Below, piece after piece: positions 25,756 to 33,226 of a stretch of DNA of 64,000 nt. The notes beneath the pieces were generated by a model. It searched no databases. It was not told the DNA's origin and saw nothing but the letters and a program-made list of their open reading frames with translations. Made by a program: the position numbers and the translations under genes. Source of the stretch: Halalkalibacillus halophilus DSM 18494 (lineage in GTDB: Bacteria > Bacillota > Bacilli > Bacillales > Alkalibacillaceae). Every line of letters starts with the position of its first letter. Positions within the stretch are counted from its first letter, which is position 1. The stretch lies in contig NZ_AUHI01000012.1 in assembly GCF_000423105.1 (NCBI RefSeq), positions 17,168 to 81,167 on the forward strand, read 5' to 3'.

Positions 25756-25925
25756 AAGTTTGTCATAAAAAAAGATTTCTATCGTAGTATATGATAGATA
25801 GACTTTGGCTAAGATGAAGATAGGCGACCTAGTTGAACCATTGATACATCAGTATTCCTTACAACTATATTAAAAAAAGATTACAAGTGTAATCAACTTG
25901 TAAAGTTTAGTTCGTAGGATTTAGT

Positions 25926-25955
25926 TTGACTTTAAAATACTAGGTAACCTATAAT
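25926..25955 (+). promoter_or_regulatory. SigA promoter of yabE
   Basis: TTGACT, an 18-bp spacer and TATAAT, with AAAGGAGG and the ATG about 27 nt downstream. Confidence 0.65.
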
Positions 25956-25981
25956 CGGATGGGTACAAAGGAGGCATTTTT

Positions 25982-27352
25982 ATGACAAATAAGAAACAGG
26001 CATCATCGGGCTTTGGATTTGCTAAGTTAGTAATTCCTTTCCTCGTGACAATCTTAGCATTAGCCTCAGTTTCATATTTCACTTACGACGCAATTACAGC
26101 TGAAGTAACAGTCGTGGAAGATGAGGAAGAAAACACGCTGGTTACTACTGCAGGTACGGTTAGTGAGTTAATGGAGGAACTAGAAATTGAAGTTTCAGAC
26201 CATGACGAACTATCTGAAGCGTTAGACACAGTAATCGAAGACGGAATGAACATAGAATATAAATCTGCAAATCAAGTAACTGTATCGATTGATGAAGAGT
26301 CATCAGAGTACTTTACGACACAAGAAACAGTAGAAGACTTCCTGCAAGAAGAATCTATTGAAGTAGGCGATTATGACGACTTATCAGTAGATCTTGATGA
26401 AGAACTAGCAAATGCCATGACAATTGAACTGAATCGCGCATTTGAAGTAACACTAACAGATGGCGAAGAAACAACTACACATATGGTAACGAACCGCTCT
26501 GTGGAAGACCTACTTACTCAAGAAGCCATCGAGCTAGATGAATTAGATCAACTAAATGTAGACTTGTCAGATCAATTATCTGATGTAGATGAAATTGAAA
26601 TTGTTCGTGTAACAGTAGAAACGGAATCTGTAGAAGAATCTGTAGCTTTTGAAACGGAAACTAGAAATGATAATTCATTGTTAGAAGGTAATTCAGAAGT
26701 TGTGCAGGAAGGTACAGAAGGGTTAAAAGAGTTAGAATACGAAGTAACTTATGAGAATGGCGAAGAAGTTTCACGTGAATTAGTAAATGAAGAGATGGTA
26801 GAAGATAGTGTGAACCATGTGGTCGCTCAAGGTACTAAGAAACCAGAACCTGAGCCGGAAAAGCAGGTCGTGCAAGCTTCTAATAATTCATCTTCATCCG
26901 ATTCGAGTAGTTCTAGTAGCTCATCAAACTCAAACAGTAGCTCAACAAGCTCAAGCAATAGCTCATCAAGTTCCAGCAATAATTCTTCAAGCTCAAGCAG
27001 CTCCTCTAGCTCGAGCTCACAAGGTGTCCAGCAGGCATCTAGTAATGACGATAATGTTGTGAAGGAATTATCGATGGCGGCAACAGCTTATACAGCTAAA
27101 TGTTATGGTTGCTCGGGTATTACTGCAACAGGAATTAATTTAAATAACCAACCAAACTTAAAAGTGGTAGCGGTTGACCCAAGTGTTATTCCTTTAGGAT
27201 CTAAAGTTTGGGTAGAAGGTTATGGTACAGCGATTGCTGGCGATACTGGCGGAGCAATTAAAGGAAATAAGATTGACTTACATGTTCCAACGAAAGCGGA
27301 AGCGAATAGCTTCGGTAGAAGAACTGTAAGAGTTAAAGTGTTCTCAGACTAG
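25982..27352 (+). CDS. yabE: YabE: DUF348/G5/3D-domain cell-wall protein
   Basis: A 456-residue exported protein of the YabE (Sps/Rpf-like) family. N-terminal membrane anchor or signal (LVIPFLVTILALASVSYFTY), three DUF348 repeats (about 39-95, 97-150, 157-210), a G5 domain (about 215-290), a low-complexity Ser/Asn linker (about 300-346), and a C-terminal 3D domain with VVAVDPSVIPLGSKVWVEGYG, AGDTGGAIKGNKIDLHV. The 3D domain resembles MltA-type lytic transglycosylases, with catalytic aspartates in GDTGGAI and IDLH; cell-wall remodelling is the expected role. The long serine linker is unusual compared with B. subtilis YabE. The protein is strongly acidic. Confidence 0.93.
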   Translation: MTNKKQASSGFGFAKLVIPFLVTILALASVSYFTYDAITAEVTVVEDEEENTLVTTAGTVSELMEELEIEVSDHDELSEALDTVIEDGMNIEYKSANQVTVSIDEESSEYFTTQETVEDFLQEESIEVGDYDDLSVDLDEELANAMTIELNRAFEVTLTDGEETTTHMVTNRSVEDLLTQEAIELDELDQLNVDLSDQLSDVDEIEIVRVTVETESVEESVAFETETRNDNSLLEGNSEVVQEGTEGLKELEYEVTYENGEEVSRELVNEEMVEDSVNHVVAQGTKKPEPEPEKQVVQASNNSSSSDSSSSSSSSNSNSSSTSSSNSSSSSSNNSSSSSSSSSSSSQGVQQASSNDDNVVKELSMAATAYTAKCYGCSGITATGINLNNQPNLKVVAVDPSVIPLGSKVWVEGYGTAIAGDTGGAIKGNKIDLHVPTKAEANSFGRRTVRVKVFSD

Positions 27353-27374
27353 AATTAGTGTTGATATATAAGTC

Positions 27375-27424
27375 AAAGGATAATCCTGCTATACTAATGT
27401 ATAGATAAGGGTTATCCTTTTTTT
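27375..27424 (+). terminator. Terminator of yabE
   Basis: AAAGGATAA pairs with TTATCCTTT, with an inner CTATAC/GTATAG stem, and seven T follow. Confidence 0.88.
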
Positions 27425-27484
27425 GATTATACCCGTCAATGATTGTATAAATAAGTTTGTTCAAACGGAAGGAATATAAAGCGT

Positions 27485-28042
27485 ATGAAAATAAAAGAAA
27501 TGATCGTAGTGGAGGGAAAGGATGACACCGTTCGGATCAAATTAGCTGTAGAAGCTGATACAATTGAAACGAATGGTTCAGCAATTAACGAAGCAACCCT
27601 CAAGCAAATTAAACTGGCACAAGAAAAACGCGGAGTAATCGTCTTTACCGATCCCGACTTCCCCGGAGAGAGGATTCGGCGTATTATTGATGAACATGTC
27701 TCTGGTTGTAAACACGCATTTCTGCCGAAAGAAAAGGCTAAAAGCAAACATGGATTGGGCGTCGAACATGCAACAGTAGCTGACATCAGACATGCATTGC
27801 AATCTGTTCACACCTTGCGCGAGGATCAACACGAGGAAGCAGTAGACTGGAGACCGTTATTGCTTCAATATGGGTTGATTGGTGGTCCACTTGCGAAGAC
27901 GAGAAGAAATGAATTAGGAAACAGATTGCATATAGGTTACGCGAATGCTAAACAATTAGAGAAACGCCTGCACGCTTTTCAGATTTCAAGAGAGCTATTT
28001 GAACAGACGATGCAAGATATTGTGAAAGAGGAAGGAATGTAA
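27485..28042 (+). CDS. rnmV: Ribonuclease M5
   Basis: A 185-residue Toprim-domain endonuclease that makes the final cuts in 5S rRNA maturation. Toprim residues are E10 (VVEGKDD) and D56/D58 (FTDPDFPG). Followed after 3 nt by rsmA, so both rRNA-related enzymes are co-expressed. Gene order yabE-rnmV-rsmA is conserved. Confidence 0.96.
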   Translation: MKIKEMIVVEGKDDTVRIKLAVEADTIETNGSAINEATLKQIKLAQEKRGVIVFTDPDFPGERIRRIIDEHVSGCKHAFLPKEKAKSKHGLGVEHATVADIRHALQSVHTLREDQHEEAVDWRPLLLQYGLIGGPLAKTRRNELGNRLHIGYANAKQLEKRLHAFQISRELFEQTMQDIVKEEGM

Positions 28043-28045
28043 CAG

Positions 28046-28918
28046 ATGAAAGCAATTGCGACATATACACGAACAAAAGCAATTATGGAGAGGCATAAGC
28101 TATCTTTTAAGAAAAGTCTTGGTCAGAACTTTTTAATTGATGTAAACATACTTGAAAAAATCGTTCATAAAGCAGGAATAGACGATAACAGTTTCGTAAT
28201 CGAGATAGGTCCTGGAATCGGCGCTTTGACAGAACAGCTTGCCTTAAAAGCAAATCAAGTCCATGCATTTGAAATAGACGGTAGATTGATTGAGGTATTA
28301 AACGAAACCTTAGATCCTTATGATAATGTGTCGCTTTATCACCAGGACATATTAGAAGCTGACTTAATTTCATTGATTAAAGAAAAAGCTGCAGCTGGTC
28401 AAGAGGTGCATGTAGTTGCTAATTTACCGTATTATATTACAACGGCGATTTTAATGAAATTACTAAAAGATCAAGCTCCGATAGATACGATTACCGTCAT
28501 GATGCAAAAGGAAGTAGCAGCGCGAATGGCAGCTGGACCTAATACAAAAGACTATGGTTCGCTTTCGATTGCAGTACAGTATTTAACAGAAAGTAAAGTA
28601 GTGATGGATGTACCGAAAACATGCTTTGTCCCGCAGCCAAATGTTGATTCAGCCATCCTGCAACTGCATAGGCGGAAGGAAAAAGCAGTAGATGTATCCA
28701 ATGAAGACTTATTCTTTACATTGATGCAAGCAAGTTTTGGACAAAGACGTAAAACCATAAGAAATAACTTAAAACGAGAATTTGAAGATCGAATCAACTC
28801 AGGACAATTAGATCAGCTTTTAGAGCAGGCTGGGATCGAACCATCTAGAAGAGGGGAATCTCTTTCTATCGAAGAGTTTGCGCGACTAGCCAATACATTT
28901 GACTCTTTTCTAAACTAA
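28046..28918 (+). CDS. rsmA: 16S rRNA dimethyladenosine transferase RsmA (KsgA)
   Basis: A 290-residue SAM-dependent enzyme that dimethylates A1518 and A1519 in helix 45 of 16S rRNA. SAM motif IEIGPGIGALTE, then the catalytic NLPYYI. Its C-terminal helical domain contains the conserved FGQRRKTIRNNL. The start overlaps the rnmV 3' region closely (ATG 3 nt after the stop). Confidence 0.97.
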   Translation: MKAIATYTRTKAIMERHKLSFKKSLGQNFLIDVNILEKIVHKAGIDDNSFVIEIGPGIGALTEQLALKANQVHAFEIDGRLIEVLNETLDPYDNVSLYHQDILEADLISLIKEKAAAGQEVHVVANLPYYITTAILMKLLKDQAPIDTITVMMQKEVAARMAAGPNTKDYGSLSIAVQYLTESKVVMDVPKTCFVPQPNVDSAILQLHRRKEKAVDVSNEDLFFTLMQASFGQRRKTIRNNLKREFEDRINSGQLDQLLEQAGIEPSRRGESLSIEEFARLANTFDSFLN

Positions 28919-28979
28919 TATCACACTCTTCCCTTCCGTGTAATACGTTATAGAAGATGCATGGATCGGAGGAGACTCG

Positions 28980-29876
28980 ATGAAATACTGGACTAAGGGA
29001 GATTTGGTGACCCGCCAATCATATAATCATGACCTTTTATTTCGTGTGCAAAAAGTAACTGGGGAGCGAGCGACTTTATATGGTGAAAATTTTCGCTTGC
29101 AAGCTGACGCACCACTTGATGACTTGAAAAAAGTAGACAACAATGAACGAAATCAGTTAGAGGAAGAAATCAAAAAGAAAGAAGCAGCTACGTATCGATT
29201 GTTCCATCAGGACTATTATCTTCGTTCGTTTAGAGAGCAAGCAAAACCAGTTTCGGAAGTAGATAAACGAATGACTCAATTCCAGCTCTGTCCAAAAGTT
29301 TTGCATATGGATGGCGATGCGTTGTTTTTAAAGAAGTGCGTATCCCTATATAAGCGTTTGGGTCTCCAAATCCATGGTGCTTATGTAGAAGAAGAAGAAA
29401 TGCCTACACAAGTGGCTGCTATCATGAAAAAAATCCAGCCTGACATTCTTGTAATAACAGGGCATGATGCATATTCTGAACAAAAAGGAGAAGAGCAAGA
29501 CATCAAAGCTTACCGTAACAGTAAGTACTTTGTCGAAGCCGTAAGAGAAGCTAGACGCATAGAACCATGCTTAGATCAGTTAATAATCTTTGCTGGAGCA
29601 TGCCAGTCTCATTTTGAATCGTTGATTAGAGCTGGGGCCAATTTTGCAAGTTCTCCTACACGGATTAATATTCATGCTCTAGATCCTGTGTATGTAGTCG
29701 CAAAAGTAGGTTTTACATCATTTATGAATAAAGTTGACCTATTTGACGTGATTGAAAATACAGTCACACAAGAAAAAGGAATTGGTGGAGTAGAAACAAA
29801 AGGGTTATTTCGAGTAGGTTTACCTTATGTGAAAGATGCTCCTATTACGAATGAAAAATCCCAAGCAAGTGATTAA
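28980..29876 (+). CDS. yabG: Sporulation cysteine protease YabG
   Basis: A 298-residue protease that trims several spore coat proteins in the mother cell (sigma-K dependent in B. subtilis). Catalytic His and Cys are expected in TGHDAYSE and FAGACQSHFE. CGGAGGAGA precedes the ATG. A clear sigma-K promoter was not recognised in the 60-nt gap after rsmA. A terminator follows. Confidence 0.95.
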   Translation: MKYWTKGDLVTRQSYNHDLLFRVQKVTGERATLYGENFRLQADAPLDDLKKVDNNERNQLEEEIKKKEAATYRLFHQDYYLRSFREQAKPVSEVDKRMTQFQLCPKVLHMDGDALFLKKCVSLYKRLGLQIHGAYVEEEEMPTQVAAIMKKIQPDILVITGHDAYSEQKGEEQDIKAYRNSKYFVEAVREARRIEPCLDQLIIFAGACQSHFESLIRAGANFASSPTRINIHALDPVYVVAKVGFTSFMNKVDLFDVIENTVTQEKGIGGVETKGLFRVGLPYVKDAPITNEKSQASD

Positions 29877-29883
29877 TTATAGT

Positions 29884-29914
29884 AAAAGAACACCTCCACA
29901 GGGTGTTCTTTTTT
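29884..29914 (+). terminator. Terminator of yabG
   Basis: AAGAACACC and GGTGTTCTT stem with a short loop, followed by TTTT. Confidence 0.92.
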
Positions 29915-29985
29915 ATTTGAAATGAAATAAATTGGAATATTTATATGAGAATGGGAAAAGATTAAGAAGAACGGGTAAAATTATA

Positions 29986-30015
29986 TTGACAGTAGCTAAT
30001 GTATATTGATATAAT
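29986..30015 (+). promoter_or_regulatory. Upstream veg promoter
   Basis: TTGACA, 18 bp, TATAAT: near-consensus sigma-A promoter, 13 nt upstream of a second one. Confidence 0.7.
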
Positions 30016-30027
30016 TAAAAATTATTT

Positions 30028-30056
30028 TTGACTCGGGAATGAAATTGTGGTATAGT
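30028..30056 (+). promoter_or_regulatory. Downstream veg promoter
   Basis: TTGACT, 17 bp, TATAGT, 23 nt before the veg ATG. Tandem strong promoters fit the very high veg expression known in B. subtilis. Confidence 0.8.
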
Positions 30057-30078
30057 ATTCTTAGTGAGGTGGAGTCTA

Positions 30079-30333
30079 ATGGGTAAAACACTCGGTGAAA
30101 TTAAACAAGCTTTAGATGTAAAGATTGGCGAAAAATTGACGCTTCAAGCTAATGGAGGTCGACGAAAGACGATTGAACGCTGTGGCGTGCTAGCTGAGAC
30201 GTATCCTTCCGTATTTATCGTTGAGTTAGATCAAGACGAGCATTCCTTCGAAAGGGTTTCATACAGCTACGCAGATGTTCTAACGGAGACAGTAAAAATT
30301 ACCTTCACAGAAGAAATCACCAAGATGGCATAA
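30079..30333 (+). CDS. veg: Veg protein
   Basis: An 84-residue protein of the Veg family (DUF1021). The block LQANGGRRKTIERCGVLAETYPSVF and SFERVSYSYADVLTETV match B. subtilis Veg, which influences biofilm formation through the SinR pathway and is among the most strongly transcribed vegetative genes. ATG at 30079 behind GAGGTGGAG; the frame open to 30064 would start with a GTG inside that site. The sspF gene that follows veg in B. subtilis is absent. Confidence 0.94.
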   Translation: MGKTLGEIKQALDVKIGEKLTLQANGGRRKTIERCGVLAETYPSVFIVELDQDEHSFERVSYSYADVLTETVKITFTEEITKMA

Positions 30334-30334
30334 G

Positions 30335-30356
30335 GCAGTATAGCGCTGCTTTTTAT
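30335..30356 (+). terminator. Terminator of veg
   Basis: GCAG and CTGC form a short stem with a 7-nt loop, directly after the stop and followed by TTTTTATTT. Weak but well placed. Confidence 0.55.
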
Positions 30357-30480
30357 TTATTTTCTTCACCAACACACTTTCCCTTTTTCTCATATATACA
30401 TACCGTATTTAAACGAAGGGATCGGGACAATTACATTTGAATAATTGAAGTGTGTTCGTGATGGCAACTACATGAATGAA
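30357..30480. other. Gap between two terminators, no gene seen
   Basis: About 120 nt between the veg terminator and a second strong terminator at 30481. No open frame with a ribosome site and no convincing promoter is seen. B. subtilis carries sspF here; no trace of its conserved protein sequence is readable. An untranslated small RNA ending at 30510 is possible. Confidence 0.4.
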
Positions 30481-30510
30481 AAAGACTGCAGGTTTATCTG
30501 CAGTCTTTTT
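30481..30510 (+). terminator. Strong terminator between veg and ispE
   Basis: AAAGACTGCAG and CTGCAGTCTTT form a perfect stem with a 6-nt loop, followed by TTATTTT. No gene ends directly before it. Confidence 0.9.
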
Positions 30511-30624
30511 ATTTTGCCATTTATAGAAAGAAGTTTGTAATATCGCTTGTTCTATTTTCTGGTTTTCTTTATACTTTTTAAAAGTGATACATACCGAAAA
30601 ATAGCTGATAGAAGGTGACAGCAA

Positions 30625-31473
30625 ATGATTTTAGAGAAGGCACCTGCAAAAATCAACCTAACTTTAGATGTCTTAAGGAAACGGGACGATGGGTACCATG
30701 AAGTGGAAATGATTATGACGCAAGTAGATTTGGCAGATCGCTTATCGTTTGAAAAAATCCAAGGAAACCAAATTGTAATTGAATCTGAAAGTAGATTTGT
30801 TCCAAACGATCGCCGAAACTTAGCTTATCAAGCAGCAAAGTTATTAATGGAGCGAATGGGTGTAAAAGCTGGCGTGAAAATCACAATAGATAAAAAGATT
30901 CCCGTAGCAGCTGGTCTAGCCGGTGGTAGCACGGATGCAGCTGCCGCTTTTCGAGGAATTAATCGTTTATTTGATTTAGGGTGCACATATGACACGTTAG
31001 GAAAACTCAGCGAAGAATTGGGTTCAGATATTCCTTTTTGTATTCAAGGTGGAACGCAGCTGGCGACCGGTCGTGGGGAGAAACTTACCAAATTACCTTC
31101 TCTCCCTTCGTGCTGGGTTGTATTAGCAAAACCTAATATTGGTGTTTCTACTCGAGATGTATACAAACGTGTAGATTTGACTAGTATGGATCATCCGAAT
31201 ACGAAGGCTGCAAAGCAGGAATTAGAGAATCAGCATTTTAAAGGAATTTGTGCGGAACTTAAAAATGTACTTGAGCCAATAACAGCAAGTATGTATAGAG
31301 ATGTTGCCAAAATTAAATCTCAAATGGAGAACGCGGGTGCTGACGGTGTATTAATGAGTGGTAGTGGCCCGACTGTATTTGCTTTGGCAAAGCAGGAGTC
31401 CAAGGCTAATAGAATTTATAATCAACTAAAAGGTTTTTGCCAAGAAGTGTATGTGGTTCGTTCACTTAACTGA
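30625..31473 (+). CDS. ispE: 4-diphosphocytidyl-2-C-methyl-D-erythritol kinase
   Basis: GHMP kinase of the MEP isoprenoid pathway, 282 residues. N-terminal APAKINLTLDVLRKRDDGYHEV with the catalytic lysine, ATP loop PVAAGLAGGSTDAAA and C-terminal MSGSGPTVFAL are diagnostic. GAAGGTGA precedes the ATG. Order veg-ispE-purR is conserved. Confidence 0.97.
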   Translation: MILEKAPAKINLTLDVLRKRDDGYHEVEMIMTQVDLADRLSFEKIQGNQIVIESESRFVPNDRRNLAYQAAKLLMERMGVKAGVKITIDKKIPVAAGLAGGSTDAAAAFRGINRLFDLGCTYDTLGKLSEELGSDIPFCIQGGTQLATGRGEKLTKLPSLPSCWVVLAKPNIGVSTRDVYKRVDLTSMDHPNTKAAKQELENQHFKGICAELKNVLEPITASMYRDVAKIKSQMENAGADGVLMSGSGPTVFALAKQESKANRIYNQLKGFCQEVYVVRSLN

Positions 31474-31539
31474 AAAACTAGAAATTCCTAATAATTCGTG
31501 GTATATTATTAGTTAATATTCGGATTTAGAGGTGTACTT

Positions 31540-32352
31540 ATGAAAAGAAGTGAACGAATTGTTGCGATGACGCATCATTTTAAAGAGAATCCTAACCAAA
31601 TGATTTCGCTCCCTTACTTTGTGGAAACATTTCAATCAGCCAAATCTTCTATCAGTGAAGATATTGATATAATTGACCATATGTTTCATACATTGGGGAT
31701 AGGTAGGTTGCAGACGACAGCTGGAGCGTCAGGAGGAGTCCGCTATTTACCTGATTATAGCAAGGACAACGGTTCTGAATTTATATCTGAGTTGATTGAG
31801 TTATTAGAAGATCCAAAGAGAATTTTACCTGGTGGATACATTTATATGAGTGATCTATTAGGGGATTTAAATAAAGTGCGAACGATGGGAAAGATATTCT
31901 CAGCTGCATTTAAAGAATTAGAAGTTGACTATGTAGTTACGGTTGCTACCAAGGGTATTCCTTTAGCGTATGCGATAGCAGAAGTATTAAATGTACCTGT
32001 AGTGATTATTAGAAGAGATCCGAAAGTAACAGAAGGTTCTACCGTAAGTATCAATTATGTTTCGGGCTCCTCGAGAAAGATACAAACGATGGTTTTGGCA
32101 AAGCGGAGTATTAAAGAAGGGGCAAATGTCCTGTTAGTCGATGACTTTATGAAAGCTGGCGGAACCATTGAAGGCATGATCAGTTTGATGAAAGAGTTTG
32201 ATGCGACCGTAAAAGGAATTGGCGTACTGGCTGAAGCGGAAGATGAAGAAGAGGATTTACGGATTGACGATTATGTTTCACTAGTTAAAATTCAAGAAGT
32301 AGATGAAAGAGCTGGTACAATTAACATTTCTAAAGGAAATTATTTTTATTAG
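31540..32352 (+). CDS. purR: Purine operon repressor PurR
   Basis: A 270-residue repressor with an N-terminal winged helix (about 1-75) and a phosphoribosyltransferase-like domain that senses PRPP through VLLVDDFMKAGGT. PRPP releases it from PurBoxes. The remainder matches B. subtilis PurR along its length. AGAGGTG precedes the ATG. yabJ (ridA), normally between purR and spoVG, is missing; a terminator follows purR instead. Confidence 0.96.
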   Translation: MKRSERIVAMTHHFKENPNQMISLPYFVETFQSAKSSISEDIDIIDHMFHTLGIGRLQTTAGASGGVRYLPDYSKDNGSEFISELIELLEDPKRILPGGYIYMSDLLGDLNKVRTMGKIFSAAFKELEVDYVVTVATKGIPLAYAIAEVLNVPVVIIRRDPKVTEGSTVSINYVSGSSRKIQTMVLAKRSIKEGANVLLVDDFMKAGGTIEGMISLMKEFDATVKGIGVLAEAEDEEEDLRIDDYVSLVKIQEVDERAGTINISKGNYFY

Positions 32353-32360
32353 ATCAGAGT

Positions 32361-32390
32361 CCAAGTCAGTTTAGCTGGCTTGGTTTTTTT
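32361..32390 (+). terminator. Terminator of purR
   Basis: CCAAGTCAG and CTGGCTTGG form a 9-bp stem (one GU pair) with a 5-nt loop, followed by seven T. Confidence 0.95.
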
Positions 32391-32402
32391 AATTTACATG
32401 CC

Positions 32403-32447
32403 ATAAGAGATTTCTGGATAACGTCCTACTTTTCTTGATTGGACGTA
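32403..32447 (+). repeat. Remnant of the TGGATA array, copy F (2 units)
   Basis: TGGATA at 32415 and TTGATT at 32435, 20 bp apart. The preceding GCCATAAGAGATTT corresponds to GCCGTAAGAGGTTT before the first core of copy E, so the left boundary is shared. ACGTCC (32421-32426) and GGACGT (32440-32445) form an inverted repeat around the second core. The rest of 32448-32553 is AT-rich with no gene. Confidence 0.7.
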
Positions 32448-32553
32448 ATGTTTAATCTAGACATAAGAAAGCATTCCACAACCTATAATTGTTGTCTAAA
32501 TGATATTTAATTTTAACCAAGTTGTAAAAATTATAAAAATTATTTATAAAAAG

Positions 32554-32581
32554 AAGGATTTTTCTGACAAGTGTGGAATGA
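32554..32581 (+). promoter_or_regulatory. SigH promoter of spoVG
   Basis: AAGGATTTT and, 12 bp on, GGAATGA match the sigma-H elements (RNAGGAWWW, RNNGAATWW) and sit 95 nt before spoVG, as in the classical B. subtilis spoVG promoter. The AT-rich stretch upstream is where AbrB binds in that species. Confidence 0.8.
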
Positions 32582-32676
32582 GTATAGGGAGAGTCTTATA
32601 TTTTTTGCACTAAAAAGAAGTGTAAGGCTTACGTCACTTGTTGTGAGTTAAAGATACTTAAAGGTGGTGAGACAGA

Positions 32677-32964
32677 ATGCAAGTAACTGACGTAAGGCTA
32701 CGTCGTGTGAATACGGATGGTCGTATGCGCGCAATCGCATCGATCACCTTAGATGAGGAATTCGTTGTACATGACATCCGTGTTATTGATGGAAATAATG
32801 GGCTTTTCGTAGCAATGCCTAGTAAACGAACTCCAGATGGTGAGTTTCGGGATATTGCACACCCAATCAATTCTGGCACACGTGGTAAAATTCAAGATGC
32901 TGTTTTAGAAGAGTACCACAATTCCGATTCAGAAGTAGAATATGAAGAAGCGGGTGCTTCTTAA
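32677..32964 (+). CDS. spoVG: Septation/regulatory protein SpoVG
   Basis: A 95-residue nucleic-acid-binding protein that affects septation and virulence or sporulation genes in Firmicutes. MQVTDVRLRRVNTDGRMRAIASITLDEEFVVHDIRVIDG and AMPSKRTPDGEFRDIAHPI are the invariant family blocks. AAAGGTGG precedes the ATG. A sigma-H promoter and strong terminator make it a single-gene unit. Confidence 0.97.
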   Translation: MQVTDVRLRRVNTDGRMRAIASITLDEEFVVHDIRVIDGNNGLFVAMPSKRTPDGEFRDIAHPINSGTRGKIQDAVLEEYHNSDSEVEYEEAGAS

Positions 32965-32976
32965 AAGTGAGTGCAT

Positions 32977-33014
32977 AAGAAGTCTAATCGACCAGGATTA
33001 GGCTTCTTTTTTAT
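32977..33014 (+). terminator. Terminator of spoVG
   Basis: AAGAAGTCTAATC and GATTAGGCTTCTT form a 13-bp stem (one GU) with a 6-nt loop and a T-run. Confidence 0.95.
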
Positions 33015-33103
33015 ATACCCAACTTCAAAAGCTCTAAACGTATTTACATGCTTTTTTTAAATTTTGATTACATTTACTTGAAGGTAGACTTTAACAGGGT
33101 TCA

Positions 33104-33136
33104 GTAGTTGCAACTACCTACTATTTAAGATATATT
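33104..33136 (+). promoter_or_regulatory. glmU promoter candidate with overlapping palindrome
   Basis: TTGCAA (33108-33113), 17 bp and TATATT (33131-33136) form a promoter about 90 nt before glmU. A perfect 14-bp palindrome GTAGTTGCAACTAC (33104-33117) covers the -35, so it may be an operator. Confidence 0.5.
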
Positions 33137-33226
33137 CATAATGGACGAATTATGAAAAAAAGTTAATGAGGAATACTTTCGTTTTCCATACATATTTAAA
33201 GCGATCGTCACCTTTGGAGGGATATA

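Noticed and set aside
25765..25805. Terminator after tatD
   Set aside because: TCTATC/GATAGA can pair, but the plus strand lacks a T-run; too weak to list.
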